The notes below the pieces were generated by a model. The model searched no databases and was not told the DNA's origin. It saw nothing but the letters and a program-made list of their open reading frames with translations. From an uncultured Chloroflexota bacterium (GTDB lineage: Bacteria; Chloroflexota; Chloroflexia; Thermomicrobiales; UBA6265), in assembly GCA_937870845.1 (NCBI GenBank), contig CALMZR010000051.1, forward strand, positions 1 to 40,479: a stretch of 40,479 nucleotides of DNA, given 5' to 3'. The position numbers and the translations under genes are program-made. Within the stretch, counting starts at the first letter, position 1. Every line of letters begins with the position of its first letter. Below, piece by piece: positions 9,264 through 18,783 of the stretch.

Positions 9264-10765
9264 GCAGTCGCCCCCGCCATTCCGGCTGCCGGTTTCGGGC
9301 GCCGCGCCCCCGATGCAAACCGATGCTCGACCTCTTGCCGTACCGGCCCTGCGAGCAGATCCTCAAGAAACGCTTCCATCTCCCCTCGCGCCGCCACGCG
9401 TTCCCGCTCCAGCCGGTCGATGAGCCGATCGATCCCTGGGTGCTCGACCACCGGTGCGGAGGCGCGGTCCGCCCGGATCGCATCGAGCAACACGTCGCGG
9501 TCGCGGACCTCGCCCAGTGCGCGGGTGATCTCCTTCGCGGTCCGATGCAGCGCCCTGTACCACGGCTTCGGAAACACCGGGGCGGCGATGTCCATCGCCG
9601 CCCGCAGCCGCCGCGACGCGACACGCACGTCATGGACGCCTTCGATGTCCTCGCCCTCGAGGGCAACCGGGATCGCCGCCCAGACGGCGTCCCATCGCGC
9701 GGCGATGAGGGCCTTCATCGTCTCCCGAAAATCGTCCTCGTCGACCGCGAGGCCGTCGGAATCTGCGTTGGGTTGCCTCGTTGGTTTCTCCGTGCTGTTC
9801 CGGCGTCGCCTCGTTTCGGCGTGACGACCCGGACTGCCGCCGGCAATGGCTGACTCCTGCAGCGCATCGAGGAGCAACCCACCGCGCAGCCCGCTGTGGG
9901 CGATCTTGATCGCCTCCGGCGTCACCAGCCCGGCCACCGCGGCGACGATGGCCACCCCTGCCGGCAAGACCTTGGCGCGCGCCTTCGGAACGGCGATCCG
10001 CTCCGCCAGGTTCGCCGCGGTGAGACTGGTCATCATCGCCAGTGCGTCTCGGAGGGCCGGGAGATTGGCAGATCGTCCATCAGGCAACAATCGCATCAAG
10101 TACTCGCCCGTGCCCCCGACGAGCACCAACTGGCTCACCCCATCAGCCGGCAAGTCCAGAGATGGCAGGGCCGCGGCAACCACCCGCGCCGCCTCTTCCT
10201 CACATGCGGCCAACTCCACGATATCCGGCGGGTCGGCGTGAACGAACCGCTCCGTCAGCGCCCCAGAGCCCAGTGAGAGCGAGCGCGCCGCGCCCATCGC
10301 CCCGTCGTGGGTCGCGATCAGCTCCGTGCTGCCGCCGCCGATGTCGGCGATAAGCGCCGATCCGCTGAGGTCCAATTCCGACGCGAGGCCGCGAAAGGTC
10401 AGCATCGCTTCCTCGTCTCCGTCGATGACGCGAACGTCTATCCCGGCCTCTTCCTGAACGCGATCGAGGAAGGCATCGCTATTCACCGCCGACCGAGTCG
10501 CCTCGGTCGCCACCGCGACGATAGTCGTCGCCCCGAGTCCTCGCGCTTGCGCCGCAAAGCGGCGCAACGTCTCGATCGCCGCTTCAATTCGGCGCTCGTC
10601 GAGGCGACCGGACGCCGCCACACCCTCCCCGAGCCGCACCACCTCCGACGCCCAAGCGAGTTGCTCAATTCCGCCGTGCCCGTTCGCGCGGCCGATGGTC
10701 ATTTTGATCGAGTTCGAGCCGATGTCGATTGCCGCGGCGAGCAACTCCCCCGCATCTCTATTCAC
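9260..10765 (-). CDS. Ppx/GppA exopolyphosphatase with C-terminal half CHAD domain
   Basis: AAIDIGSNSIKMTIGR...TEATRSAVNSDAFL...LIADIGGGSTELIA, then IEGVHDVRVASRRLRAAMDIAAPVFPKPW...ITRALGEVRDRDVLLDAI. Confidence 0.9.
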   Translation of the reverse strand: MNRDAGELLAAAIDIGSNSIKMTIGRANGHGGIEQLAWASEVVRLGEGVAASGRLDERRIEAAIETLRRFAAQARGLGATTIVAVATEATRSAVNSDAFLDRVQEEAGIDVRVIDGDEEAMLTFRGLASELDLSGSALIADIGGGSTELIATHDGAMGAARSLSLGSGALTERFVHADPPDIVELAACEEEAARVVAAALPSLDLPADGVSQLVLVGGTGEYLMRLLPDGRSANLPALRDALAMMTSLTAANLAERIAVPKARAKVLPAGVAIVAAVAGLVTPEAIKIAHSGLRGGLLLDALQESAIAGGSPGRHAETRRRRNSTEKPTRQPNADSDGLAVDEDDFRETMKALIAARWDAVWAAIPVALEGEDIEGVHDVRVASRRLRAAMDIAAPVFPKPWYRALHRTAKEITRALGEVRDRDVLLDAIRADRASAPVVEHPGIDRLIDRLERERVAARGEMEAFLEDLLAGPVRQEVEHRFASGARRPKPAAGMAGATA

Positions 10766-10900
10766 GGCAGAGGCCCACCCGCGCTGAAAGCAGAACGAAG
10801 CGGTCGTATCATGCGCGGTAGTCTACCGGTTCGGGGCCCCTGGTCGGCGCAGCCGCCGCCACACCCCAGGATCAGCCAGAAGGCGCCAGAGAGCGAAGAG

Positions 10901-11173
10901 ATGACGGTGGAACACGGCGAGGCGAGCGCCCTGGGACGAGCGGCCGAGCTCCTGAACGAGGGGGCTGAAGCCGAGCTGCGCCTGCTCAAGCGCGAGCGCA
11001 AGGCGGAGCGCCTCCTCGCCGAAGCACGAGCGGCGCTGGCGGAAGACCAAAAACGTCTGGAGCGGGCCAGAAAGCGCGTCGCCTATAGCGCGGCGGCGGT
11101 TGCTGAAGCCGAAACTCGGTTGAGTGAAGCTCAGGCCGCGCGAGCCGCAGGCCCGCGACCCGCTCAGGATTGA
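10901..11173 (+). CDS. Small coiled-coil hypothetical protein
   Basis: MTVEHGEASALGRAAELLNEGAEAELRLLKRERKAERLLAEARAALAEDQKRLERARKRV...; heptad-like, divergent from ppx. Confidence 0.5.
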   Translation: MTVEHGEASALGRAAELLNEGAEAELRLLKRERKAERLLAEARAALAEDQKRLERARKRVAYSAAAVAEAETRLSEAQAARAAGPRPAQD

Positions 11174-12786
11174 CCCACGCCGGCCTCGCGGGCCGCGAGA
11201 CGATCTGTTGCGGCCCAGAATCGGTCCATCAGCGCCGCGTGCTCGCCGGCGGCCATCCGCCGCGGCTGGTGGAACTCCTCGATCTCAACTCCGTGGAAGC
11301 GAAGGGCCGCAATCTTCGTCCCGTGCAGCACGATCTCCAGGGCATACCCCGAGCGCACTTCCGCCGCCCACATCTGGTCGAGAATGAAGTTGCCGGGCGA
11401 GTAGACGATCGGCTTGCCCGCGTAGACCTCCATGCCCTGGATCAGATGCGGGTGGTTCGTGACCACCATCGCCGCGCCGGCGTCGATAGCCATGTGCGCC
11501 GTCTGCACCGCCCACGGCGGCGGCGCAGCGACGTACTCCGCCCCAAGGTGGAAATACGGGATCACCACATCCGCGGCCTCGGACGCCGCCGCGATGTCGG
11601 CCGCGATCTGGGATGCCAGATAGGGGTTTGTCCCGGCTCGATCGGCCGTGGCGCTCACGTCCACGTCGAGCACCCCGGTCTCCGCCCCCGGCTCCACTTC
11701 GGAGTTTGCGGTCACGGCGTCGATGCCGAGCAACGCGATCCGTACGTCTCCAGCCTCGACCACCCACGGCGCCCGCGCAACATCGATCGTCTCTCCCGCC
11801 CCGAAGTACGGGATGCCCGCCCCGTCCAGCGCGGCGATGGTGTCGAGCAGCCCCTGCACGCCCCACCCTTCGTCGTTCCACGTCGAGTGGTTGTTCGCCA
11901 ACGTCACCGCGTCGATTCCGGCCAGGGCAAACCCCTCCAGCATTGCCGGGCTCGAAACGAACGTTACCGAATGGGGATCGGCAGGCTGCGGCAACGAGTC
12001 CGACAGATTCCCTTCCAGATTCGCCACCGTCACGTCGAAGGCGCTCAGCAACGGGGCAATCCGCCGAAATGGCCGGGTGTAATCGCCGTACCGTTGCATG
12101 TGCAAATGCACATTCCGCCCAGGCACGATGTCCCCAACGACTCCGACCCGTACGGGTTCTACGCCCTCGATTGGCGCGAGGACGGGATCAGCCTCGCCCA
12201 CCGCCAAGGTCTGTACCCGGAAATCGATAAGCTCGATGGGAACAAGAGCAACGGCGCCGGGATCGACGGCGATCGCCGCTGCCAGAGCCTCGTAGCTTTC
12301 GAACGTCTGCTCCGCCTGAATCCCGCTCGCCGTAGAGCCTGCGAGCGCCAATGGCCGCACAGGGTAGCGCGTCGGCGAACCGAGCTCTTTCCAGTTTGCG
12401 ATCTTTCCGGAGACCAGGCGCCAGGGATCGTCCGACCCGACGGCGAGCAGCGGCAGCCGCGGTGAAGCCGCCAGCGCCATCCCCTCTGGCAACCCCGAGT
12501 TCGGCAAGGCGCGCGCCGCCTCGGCAACCGGGGTCGAGGCCGGCAGGAGGACTGGTGCAGGTGATGCCGACGGCGTCGCGGCGGCGGGCGCCTGCGGCGT
12601 GTCAACGGCGGACGGCGCCATGGCGCTTCCCGGCGCCTGTGCCTGCCGCGAGACTTGCAGCGCGAGCGAGCCGGCGGCGCCCGCCGCCGCGGCGACGACC
12701 GGCACGGCCCCCAGCACGACTTCCCGCCGGGTGAATCGGCGGACTCGTCGCGACCGCGAGTCAGACCCCGATGCCGCCTCAGTCAC
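11164..12786 (-). CDS. CapA-type poly-gamma-glutamate synthesis/metallophosphatase protein with N-terminal PBP-like region
   Basis: VGVVGDIVPGRNV...FDVTVANLEGNLSD...GIDAVTLANNHSTWNDEGWGVQGLLDT...VVTNHPHLIQGMEVYAGKPIVYSPGNFI. GTG start overlapping the upstream stop. N-terminal basic/TM region RRVRRFTRREVVLGAVPVVAAAAGAAGSL. Confidence 0.85.
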   Translation of the reverse strand: MTEAASGSDSRSRRVRRFTRREVVLGAVPVVAAAAGAAGSLALQVSRQAQAPGSAMAPSAVDTPQAPAAATPSASPAPVLLPASTPVAEAARALPNSGLPEGMALAASPRLPLLAVGSDDPWRLVSGKIANWKELGSPTRYPVRPLALAGSTASGIQAEQTFESYEALAAAIAVDPGAVALVPIELIDFRVQTLAVGEADPVLAPIEGVEPVRVGVVGDIVPGRNVHLHMQRYGDYTRPFRRIAPLLSAFDVTVANLEGNLSDSLPQPADPHSVTFVSSPAMLEGFALAGIDAVTLANNHSTWNDEGWGVQGLLDTIAALDGAGIPYFGAGETIDVARAPWVVEAGDVRIALLGIDAVTANSEVEPGAETGVLDVDVSATADRAGTNPYLASQIAADIAAASEAADVVIPYFHLGAEYVAAPPPWAVQTAHMAIDAGAAMVVTNHPHLIQGMEVYAGKPIVYSPGNFILDQMWAAEVRSGYALEIVLHGTKIAALRFHGVEIEEFHQPRRMAAGEHAALMDRFWAATDRLAAREAGVGQS

Positions 12787-14032
12787 GACTCGGAACCACT
12801 GGCGTCGCCGATCGGCCGATTTCAGGCGGATAGTAGTCGGCGAAGTAATCCACGATGGCGTTCTCGTACGCCGTGACGATCGCGTTCCGCCCCTCGGCAC
12901 TGGAGAGGACGGCGGCATCGCCGTCGTTGGAGACGAACAGCGCCTCGACGATCGCCCCCGGCATCTGGCTGGGCTCGACCACCCCAGGCACCGCTGGCCC
13001 CGTCATAATGAAGTTGCGAAACATGGAGTACTCCTTCTGCACGTCGGCCGTCGTGTCTGGGAGTACCCCGCGTTCCTCCTCGGTCGGCAGGACGTAGCCG
13101 ATAAAGCCCAGTTGCTCTTTGAGATGAGCGTACGCCAGGCTCGCGAACCTGACGTTGCGGTCACCGAACTCTCGCTCCCGCGTGTACCAAGTCTCATACC
13201 CGCGCGGGTTCCCGTTTGAGAACCCGTTGACGTGCATCGAGACCAGCAGGTCGGCGCTGGCGCCGTTGCACACATTGATGCGCGCTTGCAGCTCGTCGAG
13301 GTTCTTGTTGCGGCTTGACCGCGGCGCGTCGTGCGCCGCCGTCCGCCCGTCCCCATTGACGTCGGCCCCGTCCAGATTGACCGCCGCATCCGTCTGCCGT
13401 GTCATCACGACGTCGTAGCCGCGCCGCTGCAACCGCTCCTTTAGATCCCAGGCGTGCTCCAGCGTCAGCATCGCCTCCTCCATCGCGGGTACGCCATCCG
13501 GCAAGAATCGCTGAAAACCCCGGTCATACCCGCCGTGCCCCGGATCGAGGCAGACCACCGGCGCCCGCGCGAACGATGCAGGCAATGGAATGGGCGTTTC
13601 GGCCGCCGCATCCGCCTCCGGCGGCGGAGCCATGCCCAATGGCTCCGCCGCCGGGACTTGCGGCGCCATGGCTTCGACCTGAGCGCCGCCCGTCGGCTCC
13701 TCCACCCGCCCGAACAACCGGCCGCCAGCAAAAGCAAGCACCGTCAATCCCACGATCAGGAGCGCGCCGGCGAGTGTCATCCCCGGCGAGCGCACCTGCG
13801 ATTCTTGGCGCGTCTTGGGCATCTTCGGCGCGGGTTTTGACGTGCCGTTGTGCGAGGCTCCACCATTTGCGCGTGACTCGCGGCGGGCGCGGTACGCGCG
13901 CCGCTCGGCCCCGGACAGGGTTCGCCCGTTGCCAAACTCCGGCCCACGCTGCGACCTGGACGACGCGGCCGCCCGCGGTTCCGTGCTGCCTCGGTTCGCG
14001 AGCTCCCTGCCCAGCTCTCCCATCCCCGCCAC
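12779..14032 (-). CDS. N-acetylmuramoyl-L-alanine amidase (Amidase_3), membrane-anchored
   Basis: VVCLDPGHGGYDRGFQ...EEAMLTLEHAWDLKERLQRRGYDVVMTR...LLVSMHVNGFSNG...IVEALFVSNDGDA. Confidence 0.88.
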   Translation of the reverse strand: MAGMGELGRELANRGSTEPRAAASSRSQRGPEFGNGRTLSGAERRAYRARRESRANGGASHNGTSKPAPKMPKTRQESQVRSPGMTLAGALLIVGLTVLAFAGGRLFGRVEEPTGGAQVEAMAPQVPAAEPLGMAPPPEADAAAETPIPLPASFARAPVVCLDPGHGGYDRGFQRFLPDGVPAMEEAMLTLEHAWDLKERLQRRGYDVVMTRQTDAAVNLDGADVNGDGRTAAHDAPRSSRNKNLDELQARINVCNGASADLLVSMHVNGFSNGNPRGYETWYTREREFGDRNVRFASLAYAHLKEQLGFIGYVLPTEEERGVLPDTTADVQKEYSMFRNFIMTGPAVPGVVEPSQMPGAIVEALFVSNDGDAAVLSSAEGRNAIVTAYENAIVDYFADYYPPEIGRSATPVVPSRD

Positions 14033-14072
14033 GCGCCACGCGCCAAACGCGGCCTACCTCACGACAGGCCGT

Positions 14073-15035
14073 CTACCCCGGATATACGTCGAAGTAAGCG
14101 TTGATGGCTTCCTCATACGCCCCAACCACGGCGTCTGCCGAATCATCCCTCTCGATAAACGCGGCATCCTCTTCGTTGGAAAGGAACAACCCCTCGATCA
14201 CGGCCCCGGGCATCTCGCTTGGGACCAGCTCGCCTGGGCGCTCCGGACCTGTCACTACGTGATCCGCAAGACCGATGCCGCGGTCGTTGGCATCGTACCC
14301 AGCTTCGGCATAGGCGTTGCCCAGCGCTTGCTGAATCAGGTTGGCGAAGGTCTGGCTCCGCCCGCTGAAGGGGCGATCCCCGTTGTACCAGACCTCATAG
14401 CCCTGCAGGAACTCATTTTCCGCCCCGTTGTAATGAACCGAGACGAGCAGATCGGCGCTGGCCAGATTGCAGATGTTCACCCGAGCCTGAAGGTCGTCGA
14501 GCTGGGTGGTCAGAGCCGGGCTACCTGGTTCGGCCACCACGCCATCTCCATTGACGTCCTCGTTTGCGGGATTGACTTCGGTATCCGACTCCCGCGTCAA
14601 GACCACCTCGTACCCTTGCTCGCGCAGCCGCTCCGCGAGCAGCAGCGAGTGCTCGAGGGTGAAGTCCTTCTCCCGCAAGACGATCTCCCCGTCGCGCACC
14701 AGCACGTTCCCCAAGTCCTCGCCCCCGTGCCCGGGATCGATGCAGACAATGTTGCGCCCATCCCGCGCGTACAGTTCGTCCACCCCCGCCACCGGCGCCG
14801 GAACCGGCGTCGGCGTCGGCGGCTGCGGCAGCGGGGTTGGCGTCGGCGGTTCAGGAGTCGCGGTCGGCGTCGGCAGTGGCGTCGCGCTCGGGATCGGAGT
14901 CGACGTCGGCGGCGGCGCCGTGAACCGTTGCGCCCCGAACCGCGCCCCGACGATCAAGAGGGCGATGCCGACCGAGATCAGCAGGATGATGGCGCCACGG
15001 GCAACCTCCTCCTGCCGGCTTTGCCGCCCGTCCAT
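14073..15035 (-). CDS. N-acetylmuramoyl-L-alanine amidase (Amidase_3), paralogue of the neighbouring gene
   Basis: IVCIDPGHGGEDLGN...DFTLEHSLLLAERLREQGYEVVLTR...LLVSVHYNGAEN...VIEGLFLSNEEDA; Pro/Thr-rich linker after the TM helix. Confidence 0.88.
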   Translation of the reverse strand: MDGRQSRQEEVARGAIILLISVGIALLIVGARFGAQRFTAPPPTSTPIPSATPLPTPTATPEPPTPTPLPQPPTPTPVPAPVAGVDELYARDGRNIVCIDPGHGGEDLGNVLVRDGEIVLREKDFTLEHSLLLAERLREQGYEVVLTRESDTEVNPANEDVNGDGVVAEPGSPALTTQLDDLQARVNICNLASADLLVSVHYNGAENEFLQGYEVWYNGDRPFSGRSQTFANLIQQALGNAYAEAGYDANDRGIGLADHVVTGPERPGELVPSEMPGAVIEGLFLSNEEDAAFIERDDSADAVVGAYEEAINAYFDVYPG

Positions 15036-15211
15036 GCGATTGGTCAGCCTTCGATCCGGAAGCGGAAGGTCATGCCTGCCGGGCGGGTCTCAACGGCCCA
15101 GCGATGCCAGTCCGTTCACGGCGGGGACGAGGATAGCCTACCGGCTCGCGCAGCGCGGCACAACCCCGCGCCGGGTCAATCGAGTTCGATTCTCTCGGTC
15201 ACGCCCGAGAA

Positions 15212-15240
15212 TTGACAAGGTTTTCGTAGCCCGATACGAT
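15212..15240 (+). promoter_or_regulatory. Sigma70-type promoter of the sugar ABC operon
   Basis: TTGACA-N17-TACGAT; about 174 nt upstream of the ATG, which has an AGGAGG RBS. Confidence 0.65.
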
Positions 15241-15413
15241 GCTGCCAACCTCGACGAGGGAAATTCCGCCGACGGCGCAACAGAGGATGCTTTCGTTCAC
15301 TTCGCGACCTGGGAGCCCCGTTTCGCCAGCCAGGGTTGGCGCCCCGCTCGATCGCACGATCTTTGGCGACGGAGCCGTAAGCCGCATCGCCGCCGATCAC
15401 CCAGGAGGAACCG

Positions 15414-16793
15414 ATGCTGCGCAGGAGACTGCTCACAGGCGTGATGACGGCAGCGGTGGTCGCTGCCACGATGGTTCCGTTCTCCTTGACCTCGCGCGCG
15501 CAGACGCCCGCGGTCGAGCCCAACACCGAGATCTCCGGCACGATCGACGTGGCCATGGTCGCCAACCCACAGATGGTGGCGCTTCAGGAGCTGGTCGAAT
15601 CCGGGGCCTTCAACGAGGCCTACCCGAACATCACCGTCAACCTCACCGTGCTCCCGGAAAACGAAATCCGCCAGACCATCACCCAGGATGTCACCACCCA
15701 ATCCGGCCAGTTCGACGTCTTCACTATCGGCCCCTTCGAGGTGCCCCTCTGGGCCGAGCAGGGCTGGCTGGAAGAGGTCGGCGCGGCGGCCGAAGCCAAC
15801 CCCGACTACGACCTTGCCGATGTCTTCGAAAGCATGAAGGCCGGTCTCACCTACGAGGGCGGGCTCTACGCCCTCCCCTTCTACGGTGAAAGCGCCATGA
15901 CCTTCTACCGCACCGACCTCTTCGAAGAAGCCGGTCTCGAGATGCCGGAGCGCCCGACCTGGACGCAGATTGCCGAGTTCGCCGCGGCGCTCGATTCCGA
16001 CGCGGTCTCTGGTGTCTGCCTGCGCGGCCTGCCCGGCTGGGGTGAGATGGGCGCCCCTCTCGGCACCGTGATCAACGCCTTCGGCGGCCGCTGGTACGAC
16101 GAGAACTGGGTCGCCCAACTCAACGACGAGGACTCGGCGCGGGCCATCCGCTTCTACATCGAGCTGCTGCAGAACTACGGCCCCGAGGGCGCCGTCGGCA
16201 ACGGCTTCACCGAGAACGAGACGCTCCTCATCCAGGGTCAGTGCGCGATGTGGTACGACGCCACCTCCGCCGCCGAGTTGATCACCGACCCGGCCATCAA
16301 TCCCGACTACGAGCAGGTCGGCTTCGCCTACGGCCCCTCCGACAAGCTCCCGACCGGCAACTGGCTCTGGAGCTGGAACTTCGCCATGGCGGCCAACTCC
16401 GACGCCAAGGATGCCGCCAACGCCTTCATGCAGTGGGCCACCTCCACCGCCTACGTCGACGCCATCGTCGCCTTCGACGGCGGCTGGGGTCGCGCCCCGA
16501 CCGGCGCCCGCGCCTCCGTCTACGAGAACCCCTCCTACCAGGAGCGCGCCGCCGACTTCGCCGAGATCGTGCTCAACTCCATCAACGAAGCCAATCCGAA
16601 CGAGCCGACCGAAGAGCCGGTCCCCTACACCGGCGGTCAATTCGTGCGCATCCCCGAATTCCAGCAACTCGGCAACGACGTGACGCAGATCTTCGCCTCC
16701 GCCCTCGTCGGCGACATGGAGATCGACGCCGCCATCGAGGAGGCCAACGCCCTGGCCGATCAGGTCGCCATCGACGCCGGCTACCAGGAGTAA
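15414..16793 (+). CDS. ABC transporter sugar-binding protein
   Basis: Signal peptide followed by extracellular solute-binding family 1 features (EIRQTITQDVTTQSGQFDVFTIGPFEVPLWAEQGWL...). Confidence 0.9.
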   Translation: MLRRRLLTGVMTAAVVAATMVPFSLTSRAQTPAVEPNTEISGTIDVAMVANPQMVALQELVESGAFNEAYPNITVNLTVLPENEIRQTITQDVTTQSGQFDVFTIGPFEVPLWAEQGWLEEVGAAAEANPDYDLADVFESMKAGLTYEGGLYALPFYGESAMTFYRTDLFEEAGLEMPERPTWTQIAEFAAALDSDAVSGVCLRGLPGWGEMGAPLGTVINAFGGRWYDENWVAQLNDEDSARAIRFYIELLQNYGPEGAVGNGFTENETLLIQGQCAMWYDATSAAELITDPAINPDYEQVGFAYGPSDKLPTGNWLWSWNFAMAANSDAKDAANAFMQWATSTAYVDAIVAFDGGWGRAPTGARASVYENPSYQERAADFAEIVLNSINEANPNEPTEEPVPYTGGQFVRIPEFQQLGNDVTQIFASALVGDMEIDAAIEEANALADQVAIDAGYQE

Positions 16794-16845
16794 CCGCCCC
16801 TTCGCTCGGGCGAGGGAGGAGTATTCCAAACCCGGCCCGCCAAAG

Positions 16846-16873
16846 CCCCTCTCCCTGCGCACAGGGAGAGGGG
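16846..16873 (+). repeat. Intercistronic hairpin CCCCTCTCCCTGCGCACAGGGAGAGGGG
   Basis: Near-perfect 12-bp inverted repeat between the binding-protein and permease genes. Confidence 0.7.
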
Positions 16874-16885
16874 TTGGGGTGAGGG

Positions 16886-17851
16886 TTGTCAAGGGAAATC
16901 CGCCACATGGCCGTCGCCCAGTCGCCAGCCCAACCAGCCGTCGCCGCCCCCGCCGCCCCGACCGGCTCCCGCCGCCTGGCGGAGCACCAGATCGGGCGGC
17001 TGCTGGTCTTGCCCGCCCTCATCTTCGCCATCCTCGTTACTCAGGCCCCGTTCCTCCTCACCATCCTCTACAGCTTCCAACGCTGGAACCTCAATCGCCC
17101 CGACCAACGCGGCTTCGTCGGCTTCGACAACTACATCTTCCTCCTTACGCGCGATCCCGCCTTTTACGAAGTCATCCTCAACACGGTCATTTTCGTCGTC
17201 GGGGCCGTCCTCGCCTCGCTTGCCCTCGGCCTCCTCTTCGCCGAATTGGTCAACCACCGCTTCCCAGGCCGCGGCATCGTCCGCACCATGCTCATCACCC
17301 CCTTCCTCATCATGCCCGCCGCCGCGGCCCTGACCTGGAAGAACCAGATGCTCGACGCCAACTTCGGCATCGTCGACTGGCTCATCTCCCTCGTCGGTCT
17401 GCGCGGCCCGGTCTGGTTGTCCGACTACCCCATGCTCTCCGTGATCGCCGTCATCGTCTGGCGCTGGGCTCCGTTCATGATGCTCATCCTGCTCGCCGGT
17501 ATGCAGTCAATCTCGGAAGAAGTGCGCGAGGCGGCCCGCGTCGACGGCGCCACCGCCCGGCAGGAGTTCTTCGACATCACCCTGCCCCATCTGTGGCGCT
17601 TCATGCAACTCGGCGGTCTCCTCGGCACCGTCTTCATCGTCCAGGAGATCGACCCCATCTTCATGATGACCGGCGGCGGCCCCGGCGACGCCACCACCAC
17701 CCTCCCCTACTTTGTCTACGAGAAAGCCCGCGAGTCGTTCGACATCGGCCGCGGCGCCGCGCTGGGGGTCATCGTCGTCCTCATGTCGATCGTCGTCATC
17801 ACCTTGCTTGTGCGGCTCCTCGATCGCATGCTGGAACGCCAGGAGGCGTAG
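16886..17851 (+). CDS. Sugar ABC transporter permease (MalF/UgpA type)
   Basis: Multiple TM helices; EAA loop EEVREAARVDGATARQEFFDITLPHLW. The start may be MAVAQSP. Confidence 0.92.
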   Translation: MSREIRHMAVAQSPAQPAVAAPAAPTGSRRLAEHQIGRLLVLPALIFAILVTQAPFLLTILYSFQRWNLNRPDQRGFVGFDNYIFLLTRDPAFYEVILNTVIFVVGAVLASLALGLLFAELVNHRFPGRGIVRTMLITPFLIMPAAAALTWKNQMLDANFGIVDWLISLVGLRGPVWLSDYPMLSVIAVIVWRWAPFMMLILLAGMQSISEEVREAARVDGATARQEFFDITLPHLWRFMQLGGLLGTVFIVQEIDPIFMMTGGGPGDATTTLPYFVYEKARESFDIGRGAALGVIVVLMSIVVITLLVRLLDRMLERQEA

Positions 17852-17854
17852 GTC

Positions 17855-18733
17855 ATGGCGACCCTGCCCATCCGTCGCGCCGGCCGGGGCGTCTCCAGGG
17901 AGACCGCCTCCCCTCTCTGGGCCATTTCCGCCTGGATCGTGGGCCTGATCGTTTTCTTCCCGGTCCTCTACATGTTCCTCACCGGCTTCAAGTCCGAGAA
18001 CGCCGCCGTCGAGCTGCCGCCCCGCCTCATCTTCTGGCCCACGTTCGAGAACTACGACGCTGTCTTCGGCATCAATTTCGTTCCGTTCTTCCGCAACTCC
18101 CTCGTCACCTCCCTCGTCTCCACCTTCTTCGTCATGCTGCTCGCCATCCCCTGCGCCTACGCCCTCGCCCTCTACCGGCCGAAGAAATGGAAAGACATTC
18201 TCTTTTTCTTCATCTCCACCCGTTTCTTGCCGGCGGCCGGCGTCATCGTTCCCCTCTACGTCCTCTTCAGCCCCGTCGGCGACCCCGTCCTGGGCGTTCC
18301 CGGTCTCGGGTTGCTTGGCACCTTGCAGGGTCTGGTCATCCTCTACACGGCCATGAATCTCCCCATCGCCGTCTGGATGCTCCGCTCCTTCTTCGAGGAG
18401 GTCCCCCGCGACATCCTCGACGCCGCTCGTGTCGACGGCGCCAGCCTCCCCCGCGAGATGTTTCAAATCGTCCTGCCCATGATCTCCCCTGGCCTCGTCG
18501 CCACCGCCTTCATCGCCATCATCTTCGCCTGGAACGAGTTCTTCCTCGCCTACAACCTCGCCCCGAAGGAATCGACCGTCCCCATGTTCATGGTCCGCTT
18601 CGTCACCTCCGAAGGCCTCTTCTGGGCCAAGCTGGCCGCCTCATCGACCATGGCCGTCATCCCCATCGTGCTCCTCGGCTGGATCGCCCAGCGCCAGCTC
18701 GTGCGCGGCCTCTCCATGGGCGCCGTCAAGTAA
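17855..18733 (+). CDS. Carbohydrate ABC transporter permease (MalG/UgpE type)
   Basis: EAA loop EEVPRDILDAARVDGASLPREMFQIVLPMISPG; multiple TM helices. Confidence 0.92.
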   Translation: MATLPIRRAGRGVSRETASPLWAISAWIVGLIVFFPVLYMFLTGFKSENAAVELPPRLIFWPTFENYDAVFGINFVPFFRNSLVTSLVSTFFVMLLAIPCAYALALYRPKKWKDILFFFISTRFLPAAGVIVPLYVLFSPVGDPVLGVPGLGLLGTLQGLVILYTAMNLPIAVWMLRSFFEEVPRDILDAARVDGASLPREMFQIVLPMISPGLVATAFIAIIFAWNEFFLAYNLAPKESTVPMFMVRFVTSEGLFWAKLAASSTMAVIPIVLLGWIAQRQLVRGLSMGAVK

Positions 18734-18783
18734 TCTTCGCGGTGGGAAAAGGCGCCGAGCGGAATCGTATCCGCGCGCCGTAC

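Noticed and set aside
9255-9270. Second selenocysteine candidate at the TGA ending the Ppx-CHAD ORF
   Set aside because: The downstream CHAD half is in a different frame, so TGA read-through would not restore it, and there is no Cys-equivalent redox context.
15241-15413. Possible riboswitch in the ABC operon leader
   Set aside because: Could not match any known riboswitch consensus by eye; only generic hairpins, so not called as a feature.
15297-16892. 531-aa minus-strand ORF
   Set aside because: Antisense to the clear sugar-binding protein gene; Gly/Val-rich antisense artefact.
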